Below, one piece after another: positions 1 to 11,137 of a stretch of DNA of 64,000 nucleotides. Within the stretch, counting starts at the first letter, position 1, and every line of letters starts with the position of its first letter. Position numbers and translations under genes: made by a program. Location: positions 6,403,132 through 6,467,131 of the forward strand of contig JAJEKV010000011.1 of the NCBI GenBank assembly GCA_021234155.1, given 5' to 3'. Source of the stretch: Isoetes taiwanensis (Eukaryota > Streptophyta > Lycopodiopsida > Isoetales > Isoetaceae). The notes under the pieces were generated by a model. The model had not been told where the DNA came from. It saw only the letters and a program-made list of their open reading frames with translations, and did not search any database.

Positions 1-1572
1 ACAAATTATGTACATTCCAAAGGCATGGGAGACAGCACAAACAAAACACCGAGAAGATATTATTGGAATTCCAAGAACAGATGCGCAGATGACCGCACCA
101 ACCCCCAAACAACCGAAAGTACACTAGCAAGCTTTGGATGCCCACCTCTGATCAAGGTCAATTCCCCAAAGATGGAGACAAGAATTCTCGACTATCAAGT
201 CAAAGAACATGCATTGGACACCCACGGCAATTGCAGCAGACAAACGTTGGGGACCCACGCTTCATCCGGACAGACGAAATGGCGGAGGATGAAACTTTGG
301 ACAACACCAACAACCGGATATACATGCCCAATGCGTGTTCGTGGAAGACCGCCGTAATGCAATTTCGGTCTTGTAACCTTCCTTGCCAAGGCCAAAACTT
401 CAGCTGATCCATCCAGATTTCGCAAGCGTAATTCGCGGCAAAGACTCATGACCATACTCCAGTATGCGTAAACGCTAGTGCCGATCCATTTTTGCAACCC
501 CAATGCAAATGCTGGAAAGTTCGGGTTGGACCTTGTCTTATACATGGAGATCACAAATCTTCCATCTCGAGATCCACGCCACGCCGAGAACATGATTTCT
601 CAAGGCTTTCTCATAGGAGCAACCAATGTTTGGCATCCGTGACTCAAGCAAATCTGAAAAGAGACGAACAACACTCGAATAATAAGATGGTCGAGCCTCC
701 CCTCATCTCTATGTTCAAGATCGAAAGAAGAACGAGGATTCCCACCCCCGAATTCATGCCCCTTTTCTAGCCAATAAGTGTAGTTTGGTAGGGGGAGTTA
801 GCCCCGCAGGCCCCGTGATACACACGTCTATACTTGTCGCATGAGGGCGCAGGCCCCACCGCCACGGTGTCCAAGAAGAGGGATCTACAAGGCAGCCACG
901 GGCGGGTCAAAGCTCCTCCAAGAAGCGTAAGACCCAAAGGTAGGGACCCACTCATGGCCACTACTTGTCTGTTAGCACGGGCCGCCACAGCTTCAGATTC
1001 CCTGCTCGAGTGCCCAAGTAGTGGAGCACGCGTTGTCATGATGAGGATCAGATTCAGGCCCGTGAGGGCCACTTTCGTTCCTATATATTGTAGCATTTTT
1101 GCTCCTTCAAAAGGAGGGTTCAGAGTGTTCTTTTGTGTCACTACAGAAAGCGTACATGCCGGTCGCCCGTTGTGCCTTTTTGAGCCTTCATTGTACACTT
1201 GTTTTGATCAATGGATTGTCGTGTTCTCCACAAGTGTCTTGTGTGTTTCATTGTGTATTGCCATTGCTGTTTTATCCGAAGTTTTCTTGTTCTTTTCCTC
1301 GCTAGCAAAAATCCCGCAAGACAAGAGTGTCTCAGATTTGCCCTCGGCCGGACTTCACGGATCTCACAGAGATCTGTCCCTCAGCGATCCTCGAGCCCGG
1401 ACCCCAAACAAGATGTTTTTGGTACCATGAACAATTTTTTACCAGATATAATGGTCTCTTGATGTCGCAGATGGCTCTCCTTCGCACAAGATTCCTACTA
1501 TCCCTTCAGGGAATACCGATAGCATTGGCTTCCTATGAGAGGATCCGATCATCTCAGAATTTGTGTACCCCC
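1..1572. other. No gene recognised; LTR-like remnant
   Basis: No reading frame here resembles a known protein on either strand. The part from about 800 to 1440 is richer in G+C and has the look of a retrotransposon promoter/leader: a TATA-like CCTATATATTG near 1080, followed by T- and GT-rich DNA. I could not find a matching second LTR or a convincing primer-binding site, so this is only a suggestion. Confidence 0.25.
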
Positions 1573-1597
1573 TTTTTTTTTTTTTTTTTTTTTTTTT
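1573..1597. repeat. Oligo(T) tract, 25 nt
   Basis: An uninterrupted run of T. It lies about 300 bases beyond the 3' end of the pol frame of the minus-strand gypsy element, so on that strand it reads as a poly(A) tail. It may be a simple slippage tract or the tail of a retroposed RNA. Confidence 0.8.
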
Positions 1598-1889
1598 GAC
1601 GAATAGAAATTCTCTTTGCTCTTTTGAAATTGTCCGGTCTTGAAAAAATATTTACGCTTCAAACAGAACACACAATTAGCTCACCTCAAAGGAAAAATGG
1701 TCTTGATGGTACAAGTATTAAGAACCTTGAATACAACTAACCAAAACAACTTAGCAAATCCAATCAACAAGAATCTACAAAATTTTAAGCCTAAAGGGAA
1801 ATGAACAGAACCAATCAAAAGAGTTTTAAATCTTCAATTTTCAACAACAATTAACCTACTCTAAGTTAAAATAAGTATTCATATAGGAG

Positions 1890-2100
1890 CAAAAAGGCCT
1901 AAACATGCATGTTGAGGCCAATATCTTTTCAAATGCCGGATATTTGTAGGATTTGGTAATTCCAAACCTGTTTTGAGATCCTTAAGCCAATAGGATGAAC
2001 AATGCCAAACTTTTTTTAATCTGGTAAGGGCCTTCCCAAGGATTTTCAAATTTAGATAGCTTACCTTCATTTGCAACATCCCATTTGAGCACGAAGTTCC
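1890..2100 (-). pseudogene. Integrase C-terminal tail (gypsy pol end)
   Basis: The minus strand encodes the typical closing segment of a gypsy polyprotein: a KFENPWEGPY-like motif, then a SYWLKDL-like stretch and an NIRHLKRYW-like ending. This tail follows the integrase core and probably helps in target DNA binding. There is a frameshift next to an A-rich run (about 2012-2018). A stop soon after the HLKRYW motif marks the end of pol. Similar wording of the tail, on the plus strand, is found at 63.1-63.3 kb in an unrelated remnant. Confidence 0.75.
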
Positions 2101-2356
2101 AATGGAGCCAATCTATCCCCGAGCTTGTGAGCTGCTTTAAAAGTCACTTTGCACTCCTAGCCTTCTTAAGTAGATTGAAGTTTTCTCATCAAATCTATCC
2201 TCATCCAATTTTAGCAAAACTTCATACCTGTTTGTAATGCTTCAAGAAACTCGTGATCCAACTTGAGTGCCATTCTCAAAGAGGGAATCTCCAACTCAAC
2301 AGAATAACCGCTTCAACACCATAAACCAAATCAAGGGAGAAGCATTAGTGGCAGCT

Positions 2357-3276
2357 TTAGCAAAGGATTCTATGAGCCCAAAGGGCATCATATAATTTCA
2401 AATGCCAATCTTTTTGGTTTTGGCAAACCGTTTTCTGCAAAATTCCCTTAAGCACTTTGTTAGTAGACTCAGCTTGACCATTTCCTTGAGGATAATAGGC
2501 TGAGCTTTTCACATGTCTGATTTTGAGACTTGAGACAAGAATTTGAATAACCTCATTAATAAAAGTAGAGCCTCTATCAGTCAAAATTTTGAAAGGGATT
2601 CCAAACCTAGAACAAATATTTTCATGCAAAAACCTAGCAGTAGTATATGCATTTGCTTTTCTCAAGGGTGCTGCTTCTGACCATTTGGTAAATAAATCTG
2701 TGGCCACAACAATGTATTCATGCTGAGCAGAAGATGGGGGATTTATAGGGCCAACATAATCTAGCCCCCAAACTTGAAATGGGCCTGGGGACACAATCCC
2801 AGTAAGAGGGGCAGGATGCAAAATTTTCTTACCAAAGATCCGCATTGATGGCAAGTTTTAATGACATCATAGCAATCTCTAAATAAATGAGGCCGAAATA
2901 ACCGTATCTTAATATTTTTTTGGCGCTTGTATCTGCCGCAAAAATGACCACCACAAACACCTTTTTATGATTCTCGCCAAGCACTAAGGCAGCCTCCTCT
3001 TCATCAACACACCTTAAAAGAACACCATCCCCTGCTTACCTTGCACAAAATATCTCCAATCAAAGTGTAAGTTAAACATTTCAGCCTAAACTTGTAAGCT
3101 TGACTTTTAGAAAATTCAGGAGGTATCTCTTGATATTTGAGGAATTTTCTAATAGATTGCTGCCAACCTTGAGCCTGTTTATCTGAAAGATCTTGTTCAT
3201 TTGCCACAAGATTAGCCATCTCTCCTTCTTCCTGCACAACTTCTTCGTGCTCAAAATAGGCAGCAGGTAAATACAA
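2357..3276 (-). pseudogene. Gypsy integrase (zinc-binding region and catalytic core)
   Basis: This is the integrase, which inserts the cDNA copy into the genome. The best-preserved stretch (2357-2854) has the three acidic catalytic positions of the DDE core: Asp in VWGLDYVGP, Asp in KILTDRGSTF, and Glu in GNGQAESTNK, with spacing normal for retroviral-type integrases. The upstream piece (3004-3276) is the linker and N-terminal part, in a separate frame. The core frame ends early in HRILC, so the module is broken, and the zinc-finger region between about 2854 and 3000 is degraded. Confidence 0.88.
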
Positions 3277-3341
3277 ACTCGATTATTCACCACATGGATG
3301 ACCTTAACCTTTAGATCATAAGATCGAGCCTACAAGCCCAC

Positions 3342-3829
3342 CTATGAAGCTTGGGTTTTTCCAATTTCTACCATACAAAAAGGCATGGGATTCTCACAGC
3401 ATATAAACAAAGAGCTTGGGATTTTTGTAGAAGATGTCCTTGCCTTTCTATTAAAAAAAAAAGAGCAGCAAAGACTCCTCTCTATCTTAGGATACCTCTC
3501 CTCGCTTTGAGACCATTGTTTGCTTGCAAAAGCAATGGGGTGCTTTTCCCCAAAAATAGCAATCCCAACAGCTCTTTTAGTAACAAGAATGTAAATTGTG
3601 AATGGCGTGAGAGATCTGGGGTTTTCAATCGAGTGGCATGGCAAATAGCTTCTATAATCTGCACAAAAGCCTTCTCACATTCATCAGTCCAAACAATAGC
3701 TTTGTATTTACTTTCTTTTTTACTAACATGGCCCACTCTGGTTAATTTGGAAATAGGACTAACATGGTGAGAGAAATTAGGCACATAAATTCTCAAAAAA
3801 GAAGTCATCCCCATAAATTCTTTTAACAT
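3342..3829 (-). pseudogene. Gypsy RT thumb/connection and RNase H
   Basis: Starts with LKEFMGMTSFLR and YVPNFSHHVSPISKLT, the conserved connection after the RT palm in Ty3/gypsy, and continues into RNase H. The RNase H frame shifts at about 3600 and shows PIAFASKQWSQSEERYPKIE, matching the family pattern around the catalytic Glu. RNase H removes the RNA strand during reverse transcription. At least one frameshift and an A-rich run (about 3452) interrupt it. This is the normal position of RNase H, so the domain at 4.8-5.2 kb is an additional one. Confidence 0.85.
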
Positions 3830-4009
3830 CTCTAAGTGTCTTGGGGGTCTGAAGCTTCTTTAAGGCAATGATTTTTTCCTCAGCTACTTGAAGACCCTGG
3901 GCAGAAACTTCATGGCCTAACAGTTGGCCTCTAGATGATAAAAAGATGCACTTCTTTGGATTTAGATTAACTCCAAAATTGTCACAATATAAATATTCTT
4001 GTTAGCTCA

Positions 4010-4505
4010 AACATGGTCATTTCCTTCAAGCCTAGGCATAAATCATCCAGAAGACTCTAAACTGCTCGAGTCATGCTTGCAAAGACAAGTCCATGGCCCT
4101 TTGAAATGTAGCAGGGGCATTCATTAAACCAAAAGGCATCCTTTTCATTGCAAAAGTTCCCCATGGGGTGATAAAAGATGTCTTGGGCTGATCTTCTTGT
4201 TTAATGCTTATCTGATTGAACCCAGAGAAACCATCCAAAAATGAGTACATGGATTTACCCGCCTCTTGCATAAAGGATTTCTTCTAAAAAGGCAAGGGAT
4301 AACAATCTTTAATGGTAGCCTTATTAAGATCTCTATAATCTACACAAAAATCCTCAAAGAACCATTTTTTTTTTAAAACTGGGACAATGCATGAAACCCA
4401 GGAAGGATTCACAATAGGCATTATCAGACCTGACTCCTGCATTTTAGACAACTCTTGTTTGATAAGATCCAAGAGTGAAGAATTAATTCTCCTCAATTTC
4501 TGCAT
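4010..4505 (-). pseudogene. Gypsy reverse transcriptase, fingers and palm
   Basis: Reverse transcriptase copies the element RNA to DNA. Visible motifs in order are NPSWVSCIVPVLKKK, FCVDYRDLNKATIKDCYPLP, SFLDGFSGFNQI with the first catalytic Asp, PFGLMNAPATFQRAM, and a degenerate active site reading LLDDLCL where YVDD or YLDD is normal (about 4045). The frame is broken near 4275 and again after the PATFQ motif. Its neighbours are the extra RNase H upstream and the connection/RNase H downstream. Confidence 0.88.
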
Positions 4506-4567
4506 AACAGGTTTAGCATCTTCTCGAACTTTTTATTTCAAACTCACAAATATTTTTATCAATCCCT

Positions 4568-4831
4568 TTAGTTCTGAATATTCCCAAGCAAAACATCCAC
4601 CCAATCCTCAAACAACTCAACCATTTTACCTCTGTCATCCTCTTCATATAGGTCTCCCATTTGCAAAGTCCTAGGCACACCTTCTTTATTCACTTTAAGC
4701 TCCTTGTATGATTCTTCTTGGGCTAAGTTTATAGTTAAGATAGGATGAAGTTGAGAAAGCTCGTCTTCATCTAAGAAGTCTTCTTGGATAGCTCCTTCAG
4801 ATAAGTGCTCCAATAATGTTTCCACGCACAA
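4568..4831 (-). pseudogene. Acidic linker between first RNase H and RT
   Basis: An open segment of 87 codons rich in Glu, Asp and Leu. It sits between the upstream RNase H domain and the RT fingers and has no motif I recognise. In gypsy polyproteins, such spacers connect protease or RNase H to RT. It probably belongs to the same pol frame, separated from its neighbours by frameshifts. Confidence 0.45.
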
Positions 4832-5220
4832 TAAATCAGCCTCAAAGTTTTTAGATCTTGGAATATGATGAATCTCCCAATGATCAAAAAAGTTAACAAA
4901 TCTCGAGCTTGAGTGTTCAAATCCTCCATCTCATGATGCTTTGTTTGGTATTCTCCCAAAATCAATGCGCAAAAAACCAGCCGTGAGTCTCCATAAATAA
5001 TAATATAGGAAATATTCATGAATTTTGCTTCCCTGTAGGGCTGCAATGAGGGCTCTATATTCTCTCACTGCATTAGAGGAAATATTAGGATGAATTCTCC
5101 CTATTTTTGGTCATTAGTTTTAAATTTGTATCCTTTAGAATAGCAAAAGAAAGAAGCAATTCCTAATTTTTTTGGACATACCTCCATCAAACCAAAGGTA
5201 GGCCTTATTTCCTTCCAGCA
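4771..5220 (-). pseudogene. Extra RNase H domain located before the RT
   Basis: Translation of the minus strand gives, in order, a GNKAYLWFDGGMSKK segment (first catalytic Asp), NAVREYRALIAALQG (catalytic Glu region) and IIYGDSRLVFCALILGEYQTK (Asp in GDS), followed by a helical tail. This is the signature order of an RNase HI domain of the archaeal or plant-cellular style. A stop and frameshifts break it. In the gypsy groups known to me that carry a second RNase H (Tat/Ogre-like), it normally follows the first one, just before integrase. Here it precedes the RT. I cannot rule out a rearranged copy. Confidence 0.7.
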
Positions 5221-5277
5221 TCGAAGATTCAAAGATGAGCAAAGTTGACCACTTCTTTTTTATACCAACATCCGGAC

Positions 5278-5849
5278 CTAAACTATAAATTCACGGCTCC
5301 TCTTCCCCAAAATATCCACACCTATGAACCTAATATTAGCAGAGGGATCAGTCTTGTTTACCAATTTAATGGAGGTTGCTCCATTTGAAATAGTGCAGAT
5401 GCCTTCGCACCATATCGGCCTAGCATCTACTGTTTTCATCCATCTTCTTCCCAATAATAAATCATAAATGTTAGAATGATGAACATTCTCAAAATCAACA
5501 ACCACAAATGTAGCTAGCACAATAATACCTCCTCAGATATCAGACACATTCCTCACAATTCCCTTTGGCACTACCTTAGCATTGGAAAAGATTTTAGAAC
5601 AATAGAAGTATTGTCTTCTACCTTGAGATCCAATGCTTTCATGACATGGTAAGGCATGACATTTAGAGAGGAACCTCCATCTAGCAAAACCTTATCCGGA
5701 TGGAAAGTACCTATGGTGGCATTACAAGTAAAAGCACCCGGATCTTCGGTTGCTCGTAGGGCTTCAAAATATTGTGACAAGTCTCTCGCAATGCTTTCTT
5801 CAACATTTTGAGTGCTCTTGATAAGCTTTTCCCCTATAAGATGGTGCAA
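5278..5849 (-). pseudogene. Gypsy aspartic protease
   Basis: The protease cuts the polyprotein. The flap and active-site region reads DKVLLDGGSSLNVMPYHVMK, matching the plant gypsy pattern around D-S/T-G, but the second active-site residue is Gly rather than Ser/Thr. After a break near 5550, the second half has SNIYDLLLGRRWM, the conserved ILLGRPWL-type motif. The changed active site and the stop between the halves indicate loss of function. Confidence 0.75.
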
Positions 5850-6104
5850 TTCTCAGTGAGAGTTAATAAGTCTACATAACTTTGGAGTTTTTCATGAGCA
5901 ATTCAAATTCATCAAGTTCGTAATCCTTCATTTATACCTTTGGGACGGGAGGAGGGGCTATACTCGGGATCTGGTTGAAATGTTACCTTATGGGGTGTAG
6001 TTGGTGGAATAGAACCCCGCAGGGGTTACCCGAATAAGGCCCGCACGTGTCCGCACAACCATAACATCTTGCTCCTCTTGTCCCCCTCACAAGTCTCAAT
6101 AAAA

Positions 6105-6374
6105 CTAACATTTGACACTGTTTATCCTTTTCTTGTCTTGCAAAGTAATTCTTGACAACTGCAGAACCTCGTCATCATGACCTACCTCTTTACAAAAAGG
6201 AAACGTATGACATTCTCTACCAAAATGGCCTTTCCTGTTGCATTTAGGACAAGGCCTAGCATAACAATTCTCAGCCCTATGAAAAGGCTTACCACAGGTT
6301 TTGTACAATCGGGTGAGGCAGCTAGAAGAAGAAGTACCATTTCCATTTTTCAACTCCATGAGTTGTTTAGTCAC
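6105..6374 (-). pseudogene. Gag nucleocapsid, CCHC zinc knuckles
   Basis: A perfect knuckle CPKCNRKGHFGREC (C-X2-C-X4-H-X4-C) lies in the centre. Upstream is a second knuckle, YKTCGKPFHRAENC, in which the first Cys has become Tyr. Downstream, FPFCKEVGH looks like a third, partial one. Zinc knuckles bind the element RNA for packaging. The segment follows the gag capsid region and precedes the protease, the normal order. Confidence 0.85.
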
Positions 6375-6440
6375 CTCTAAAAGAGCTTGAGATATTTACT
6401 TATCTCAGATTTCATCTCTCAAACCCGAGGGTTTAATTCC

Positions 6441-7383
6441 TCAACTTTTGGCTTTTTCTTTTCTTTCCGAATCGCATATCTGAACAAAGATTAGTATAGT
6501 GTAGCTCATGCTCGTAATCATGATGAGAAGGATAGAATGGGTCTCGATTTCTTCATCGGGCAAATAGCTTAGCAATTCTACTAAATCCACAAATTTTACA
6601 AATGCTTTATGAATAGAATCTAGTTCACCAAATCTCTGAAGTTTTAGCAATTTCCTATAAATCCTGGGTCTGGGCATCAAACCTTTGATAAAAGAAGCAA
6701 CCAAATGCAAAGTTGGGTGAGAGACTTGGTTCCTGTTACAAACTAGCAAATAAGAGTTAAATCTTTCCACATACTGCTTCACACTTTCACCAGGTCTAAT
6801 AGAGAAAGAATTGAGTTCAAAAACAAGATCCTGAGGCGAAGTAGTCTTACCAAACCTTGATAGAAACTTTTGTTCCAATTCATCCCACTTAGTACCAATG
6901 GAGAGCTCAAAATCCAACCAAGACCTGGCCTCATCACCCTTCATGCACTTGGTGAACTTCGAAAATCTGAGCCTTTTTTTTTTTTCTCCCATGCTCCTCA
7001 TAGTATTCTTCAAAATTCTTCAAAAAATGGTTGGCATTCATGGAAGAATCATAATAAGGAGGAGAAACAGGTACAGTTAGCTCAAAATGATAAGGGGCTG
7101 GTGGAGGAGTTGGCTCAAAAAGATTTTGAACTTGTGAAGACGAGGGCAAGGTAGAAATATTTGTAACATTGGTAGACTGATAGAGAGGAGCTTGTGGAGG
7201 AATAGGCACATTGGGAGTGTTTGTGGCATTGGTTATAGATCTGGTAGCCACTCTCATGCTTACTCCTACTAATTCTGGTTGATTTGTCTCCTCGGGTGGT
7301 TCAAGAAGCTCAAAGATGCTTCTTTGGCCCCATTTGAGTTCAATTTCCGTGTAAAGATCTCCATTAGGACCTCCAAAATGTTA
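6441..7383 (-). pseudogene. Gag capsid-like protein of gypsy element
   Basis: Gag forms the particle that packages the RNA. From about 7383, the frame runs through a Pro/Thr-rich N-terminus, then FLKNFEEYYEEHG. It shifts at the T13 run (about 6972-6984) and continues as KFTKCMKGDEARSWLDFEL, KWDELEQKFLSRFG and SIRPGESVKQYVERFN, the Retrotrans_gag pattern. The homopolymer frameshift could be real or a sequencing error. The reading frame remains open upstream of the ATG at 7257, to about 7383, so the true start is uncertain. Confidence 0.8.
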
Positions 7384-10300
7384 GCCTAAAACCGGAATTT
7401 TAGCCTAACCTCAAAGGAAGTGTAAACAAACTGGTCAGGACCTCCAGATCACTTAGGGTGATCAATCCTTAATCATATAAAGCAAAAGAACTCAATTTCA
7501 AATGCTGGTTTTGTCAAAATCACTACAGTCCCTGAAGCAGAAAAAACTGTCAGAACAAAAATCAATCTTGCAGTCACACCCTTTAAGATTTTTGAGTTTT
7601 GGTTTTTGGTATGAGTTATAGACAAGTAGAGGGAACTACTGATGAAAGTCTGTCTCGATTTGGATAGGGAAGACCAAGAAAATCAATGTCAAAGTTCATC
7701 AAAAATTGGTCAATGCCAAAGCAGAGCCAAAATTTGCAAATGGAGTTTGGTGATGAATTTTGAGTTGGAATTTGTGCAAATGACCTCGTAATGAACTCTA
7801 AATCACGTGCATAGGGTTTTCTTGACAAGCAAACACTATGATATTTACCGAGACGTAACCAAAGTCTTGAATTACATCACAGCTTGTGACGATATGAAAA
7901 AATTATTTTTTTTTGTTTTCTTTGCATATAAACAATACTCAATCCTATTTAAGGCTTTGGACACAACTATTTAGCCGGGATTCAACTTAAAATATCTGAT
8001 TTCTATTGGTCTAGACAGGGCATTAATGATTTATAACTTGAGAAGATGGCAACACTATTTTTCCGTGCAAAGAATATGCATTAAGATCATAAAATATCAC
8101 AGGGAGTTCAGAAATCTCGGGAGAAAATATCCAAAATAATGCTTGAGAGTAACTCCCAAAGCATAGTAAGCTTCCGATAATCTAGAAATTGTCCGAAGAG
8201 AAAGTAATAAGGAATTTTGAATTGCGATAGACGTTTTGGTGTCGTAGGTCACAACACGGTCGGTCTTCGATCAAAATACAATCAATCTTCAATCTCGAAT
8301 GATTAGCTGAATTTGGAGTAGAACAGATCAATAAAATATCAAAGATATAGAAAGCCGCCCGATCACGAGAGGTATATCTCCGAGGGGTGAAGAAAATGAT
8401 GTCCATTCTTGGATAAAAACCTGTCCCTCCCAAAACCAGCTCGGTTGAGTGATTTTAGGCTTAATTTGAGCAAATTCCCTTGAATCAAGTGCCACGGGGG
8501 TTCCAGAGGGTCTCTAAAAGGTTCGGAGATGATTTCGGGGAGCAAAAGGGCTGGATTCAATCAGATTTGGGCACGAATTTGCCGATTTAGCGTGCTCGGT
8601 TTAGGGTTTTTTTCAAAGCTCGATATATCCCACGGCCCGAATGACTCGGAAGATAAGGATATAAATTGAATAATCCGAAGTCAAGATGTTGAATTTGGCG
8701 TGCCACGCAGTAAGGGTTGTGCCACTTCGTGTTACGGAGGCCCCCCTAACGCCACGTGGACCAATGGGGAGAGAGAGGTGGAATTTAGGCTGAGGTGGAA
8801 AATAGAAAAATAGGGTAGATAGGCTAGAATAGGTTTTTTTTGCTATATTTTTTTTTTATTTTTTTGGCACGCATCCCAAGAAATAATATTTGAGGAATTT
8901 TCCAAGGTCTTTTTTGAATTTTGGAAAGGCCAACATAGCTATTTTTTGCCAAGCTCCAAATCTAGAGTGTTTTCAAGTCAAATTGAGATACTTGAAATTT
9001 TGCCCATTTTGACCATGGTCAATGAGTTTTCAACCTTGGGAATGGTGAAAAAATCATAGGAAGAGGGTGAAAAGATAGGAAAAAAAAAAGGCTATGGCAG
9101 GATTTAGGGAAATAAGATGAAAGTAAAATTCAAGCCTCCTTGTTCTTGAAGTTTTTCATGATCTCTTGAGAGCAATTCACAAGTGGTGGTGAGGCCAATA
9201 AAAATATAGGTAGTGAAGTAATGAAAGAAGGCATGACAAGGTGGAAATGGGGTATAAAAAGATGAAAGGAAAGTGGATATGGAATGGATGAAATGGATAA
9301 AGGATGGAAACCCCTGTAGCACATGATCTTATCTCCAAAGCTCAAATCATACCTCATAACTTTGCTCAAGGCCCTAGGGTCTTCCAAACTTCTAAAAAGG
9401 CCTTCCAATCTTCAAGGCCTAAACAAGAGCAAAATTCACCTTTAAAGTGACATCTTTATAGGTGTGACTTCCAAACCATTGGTGCAACTCCATTTAGCTC
9501 CATATGAGTGAATATGAGCAACATGCTTATAACTCCTTGTATAGCTTGCTATATCCTTTGCCTGGTCTTCAAGAAATAAGAATGTAACTAGAAAATTTCC
9601 TCAAAGGAAAGAATTAGGCTATACAACCAAGATCCCAAGGGTCTTCCAAACTTGAGCCAATTTCTTCCAAACTCTAGCAGGATCAAAATAACACTAACTC
9701 TTACCATATGAGTAATAGGAAAGTAACTTAAGATGAAACCTCAAAAGAAACCACAAGTCTTCCAAACTCTGACAAGTATCTTCCAATCTTGAAACTCTAG
9801 GTATCATGATGGTCCATGTTGCCCAAAAAGGGGCAACATACTGTCTCAAATAATTGCACCTCGCGAAGTTTCAAAATTTACCAAAAGACATTCCTTCACC
9901 GTAAATCTTCTAAAGAAAAATGCCCAATGTTGTTGGGCTATTCGTCAGGCATAGATTTGGAAATGAATCTGGAGGGCCATTTCTCGAAGGGTTGCCATAT
10001 AGAACTTGGTTTTCCAAGAGTTTCGGAGAGGTGAATCTTTTTTATTCTTTATAATCTAGAACATGCATGATACTTACAAACTCTTTGCAATTATTATTTT
10101 GAATAAAAATCTCAATTCGGATCTATATAGCCAGTGGTAAACTATCTCTAAATTATTGGGAATATAAAAGTAATAATTTAGGACATTGTTCTATCAATTG
10201 ATTTGAGCAATAAGTATTAATGTTTGCATTCATAAACCTACATTCCTCTAAAAACATATTTGTGCTTTATTCTATTTTATTGTATTCCGTTTGAACGAAG

Positions 10301-11137
10301 CTAATTTAGCAGCAGAAAGCTGCTAAGCCAATTTCAATATGATATACATGATAAGAGAGTAAAATTGTAGAATCACATTCGTTTTCTCTACAAGCATAAT
10401 AAGCTCTTCTTATGTTCTTTAAACTTGGCTACATAGAAAATATTTGGCCATATTAATAGAATAGCTTCTGATGGTAGACAAAAATGCCAACATCTTTGAG
10501 AATGCTCAACATTCCCATGGTTGGTGAGGATATACAAGCTGAAAAACTGTTGCACACAACTAGTGTCTACAATGGAGACAAGCAGGGCAAAAGCACATAA
10601 TGCGAATGCTTATATCACCCACCATCATTTGATGAAGTGGAATTTTAGAAGAATAATTAAATTTCACTAGAGAGAGGAGCATAAACTGGCAAAGGTAACT
10701 TATTTATAAAAATAATGTCAAATGTGAAGTCTACCCCTCTGATTAAGCATTTAATGACGTCTTAATATAATGTGCAATCATCTTGATGTCGTATGGAAGT
10801 ATTATATGTTATTTATGTTGATTAGCATTGTGCATAATAAAACTAGCCTCCAAACCATGTCACAAGTCTTAGATCGATTTTAGCAAATCATTATTAGTTT
10901 CAATGAACCACTATAATATGCACAAACCATGTTATAAAATATAAATATTTTGGCAAAACACTATGGCATTGATTACTAGCATTGATAACCATGCCATAAA
11001 CCACTATTAGTTTTGATAAATCACTATGGCATATGGTTTTCTGTTGTCAAGTATATTCATGCATAAAAAACCAATATTATTATGGTTTATAGCTGATATG
11101 ATACTAGTTAAATATAATAGTTCGATTTTGGGGGCCT
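7384..11137. other. No gene seen; AT-rich intergenic DNA
   Basis: About 3.7 kb with no credible coding frame. The first 1.5 kb is probably leader or LTR of the minus-strand gypsy element, since it lies just upstream of gag, but no second copy is visible to prove it. From 10.8 to 11.1 kb, short degenerate repeats around CACTATGGCAT and AAACCACTAT recur. The rest is AT-rich and featureless. Confidence 0.5.

Larger units (their letters stand above)
1890..7383 (-). mobile_element. Decayed Ty3/gypsy LTR retrotransposon, internal region
   Basis: Reading from right to left, the minus strand gives gag, zinc knuckles, aspartic protease, an RNase H domain, reverse transcriptase, a second RNase H, and integrase with its C-terminal tail. 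The domain set and integrase after RNase H are those of Ty3/gypsy elements. Every module is broken by stops or frameshifts, so the copy is not autonomous. I looked for LTRs on both sides (1.6-1.9 kb and 7.4-9.8 kb) and saw only a short shared motif, CCTCAAAGGAA at 1685 and 7418, not a real repeat. The extra RNase H ahead of the RT is unusual for this superfamily. Confidence 0.9.

Noticed and set aside
195-1430. Frames of 132-198 aa in the first 1.5 kb
   Set aside because: No recognisable motifs, overlapping on both strands, and composition unlike the better-supported coding regions.
1390-1440. Primer-binding site at TTGGTACCATGAAC
   Set aside because: Only partly matches TGGTATCAGAGC, and no LTR pair supports it.
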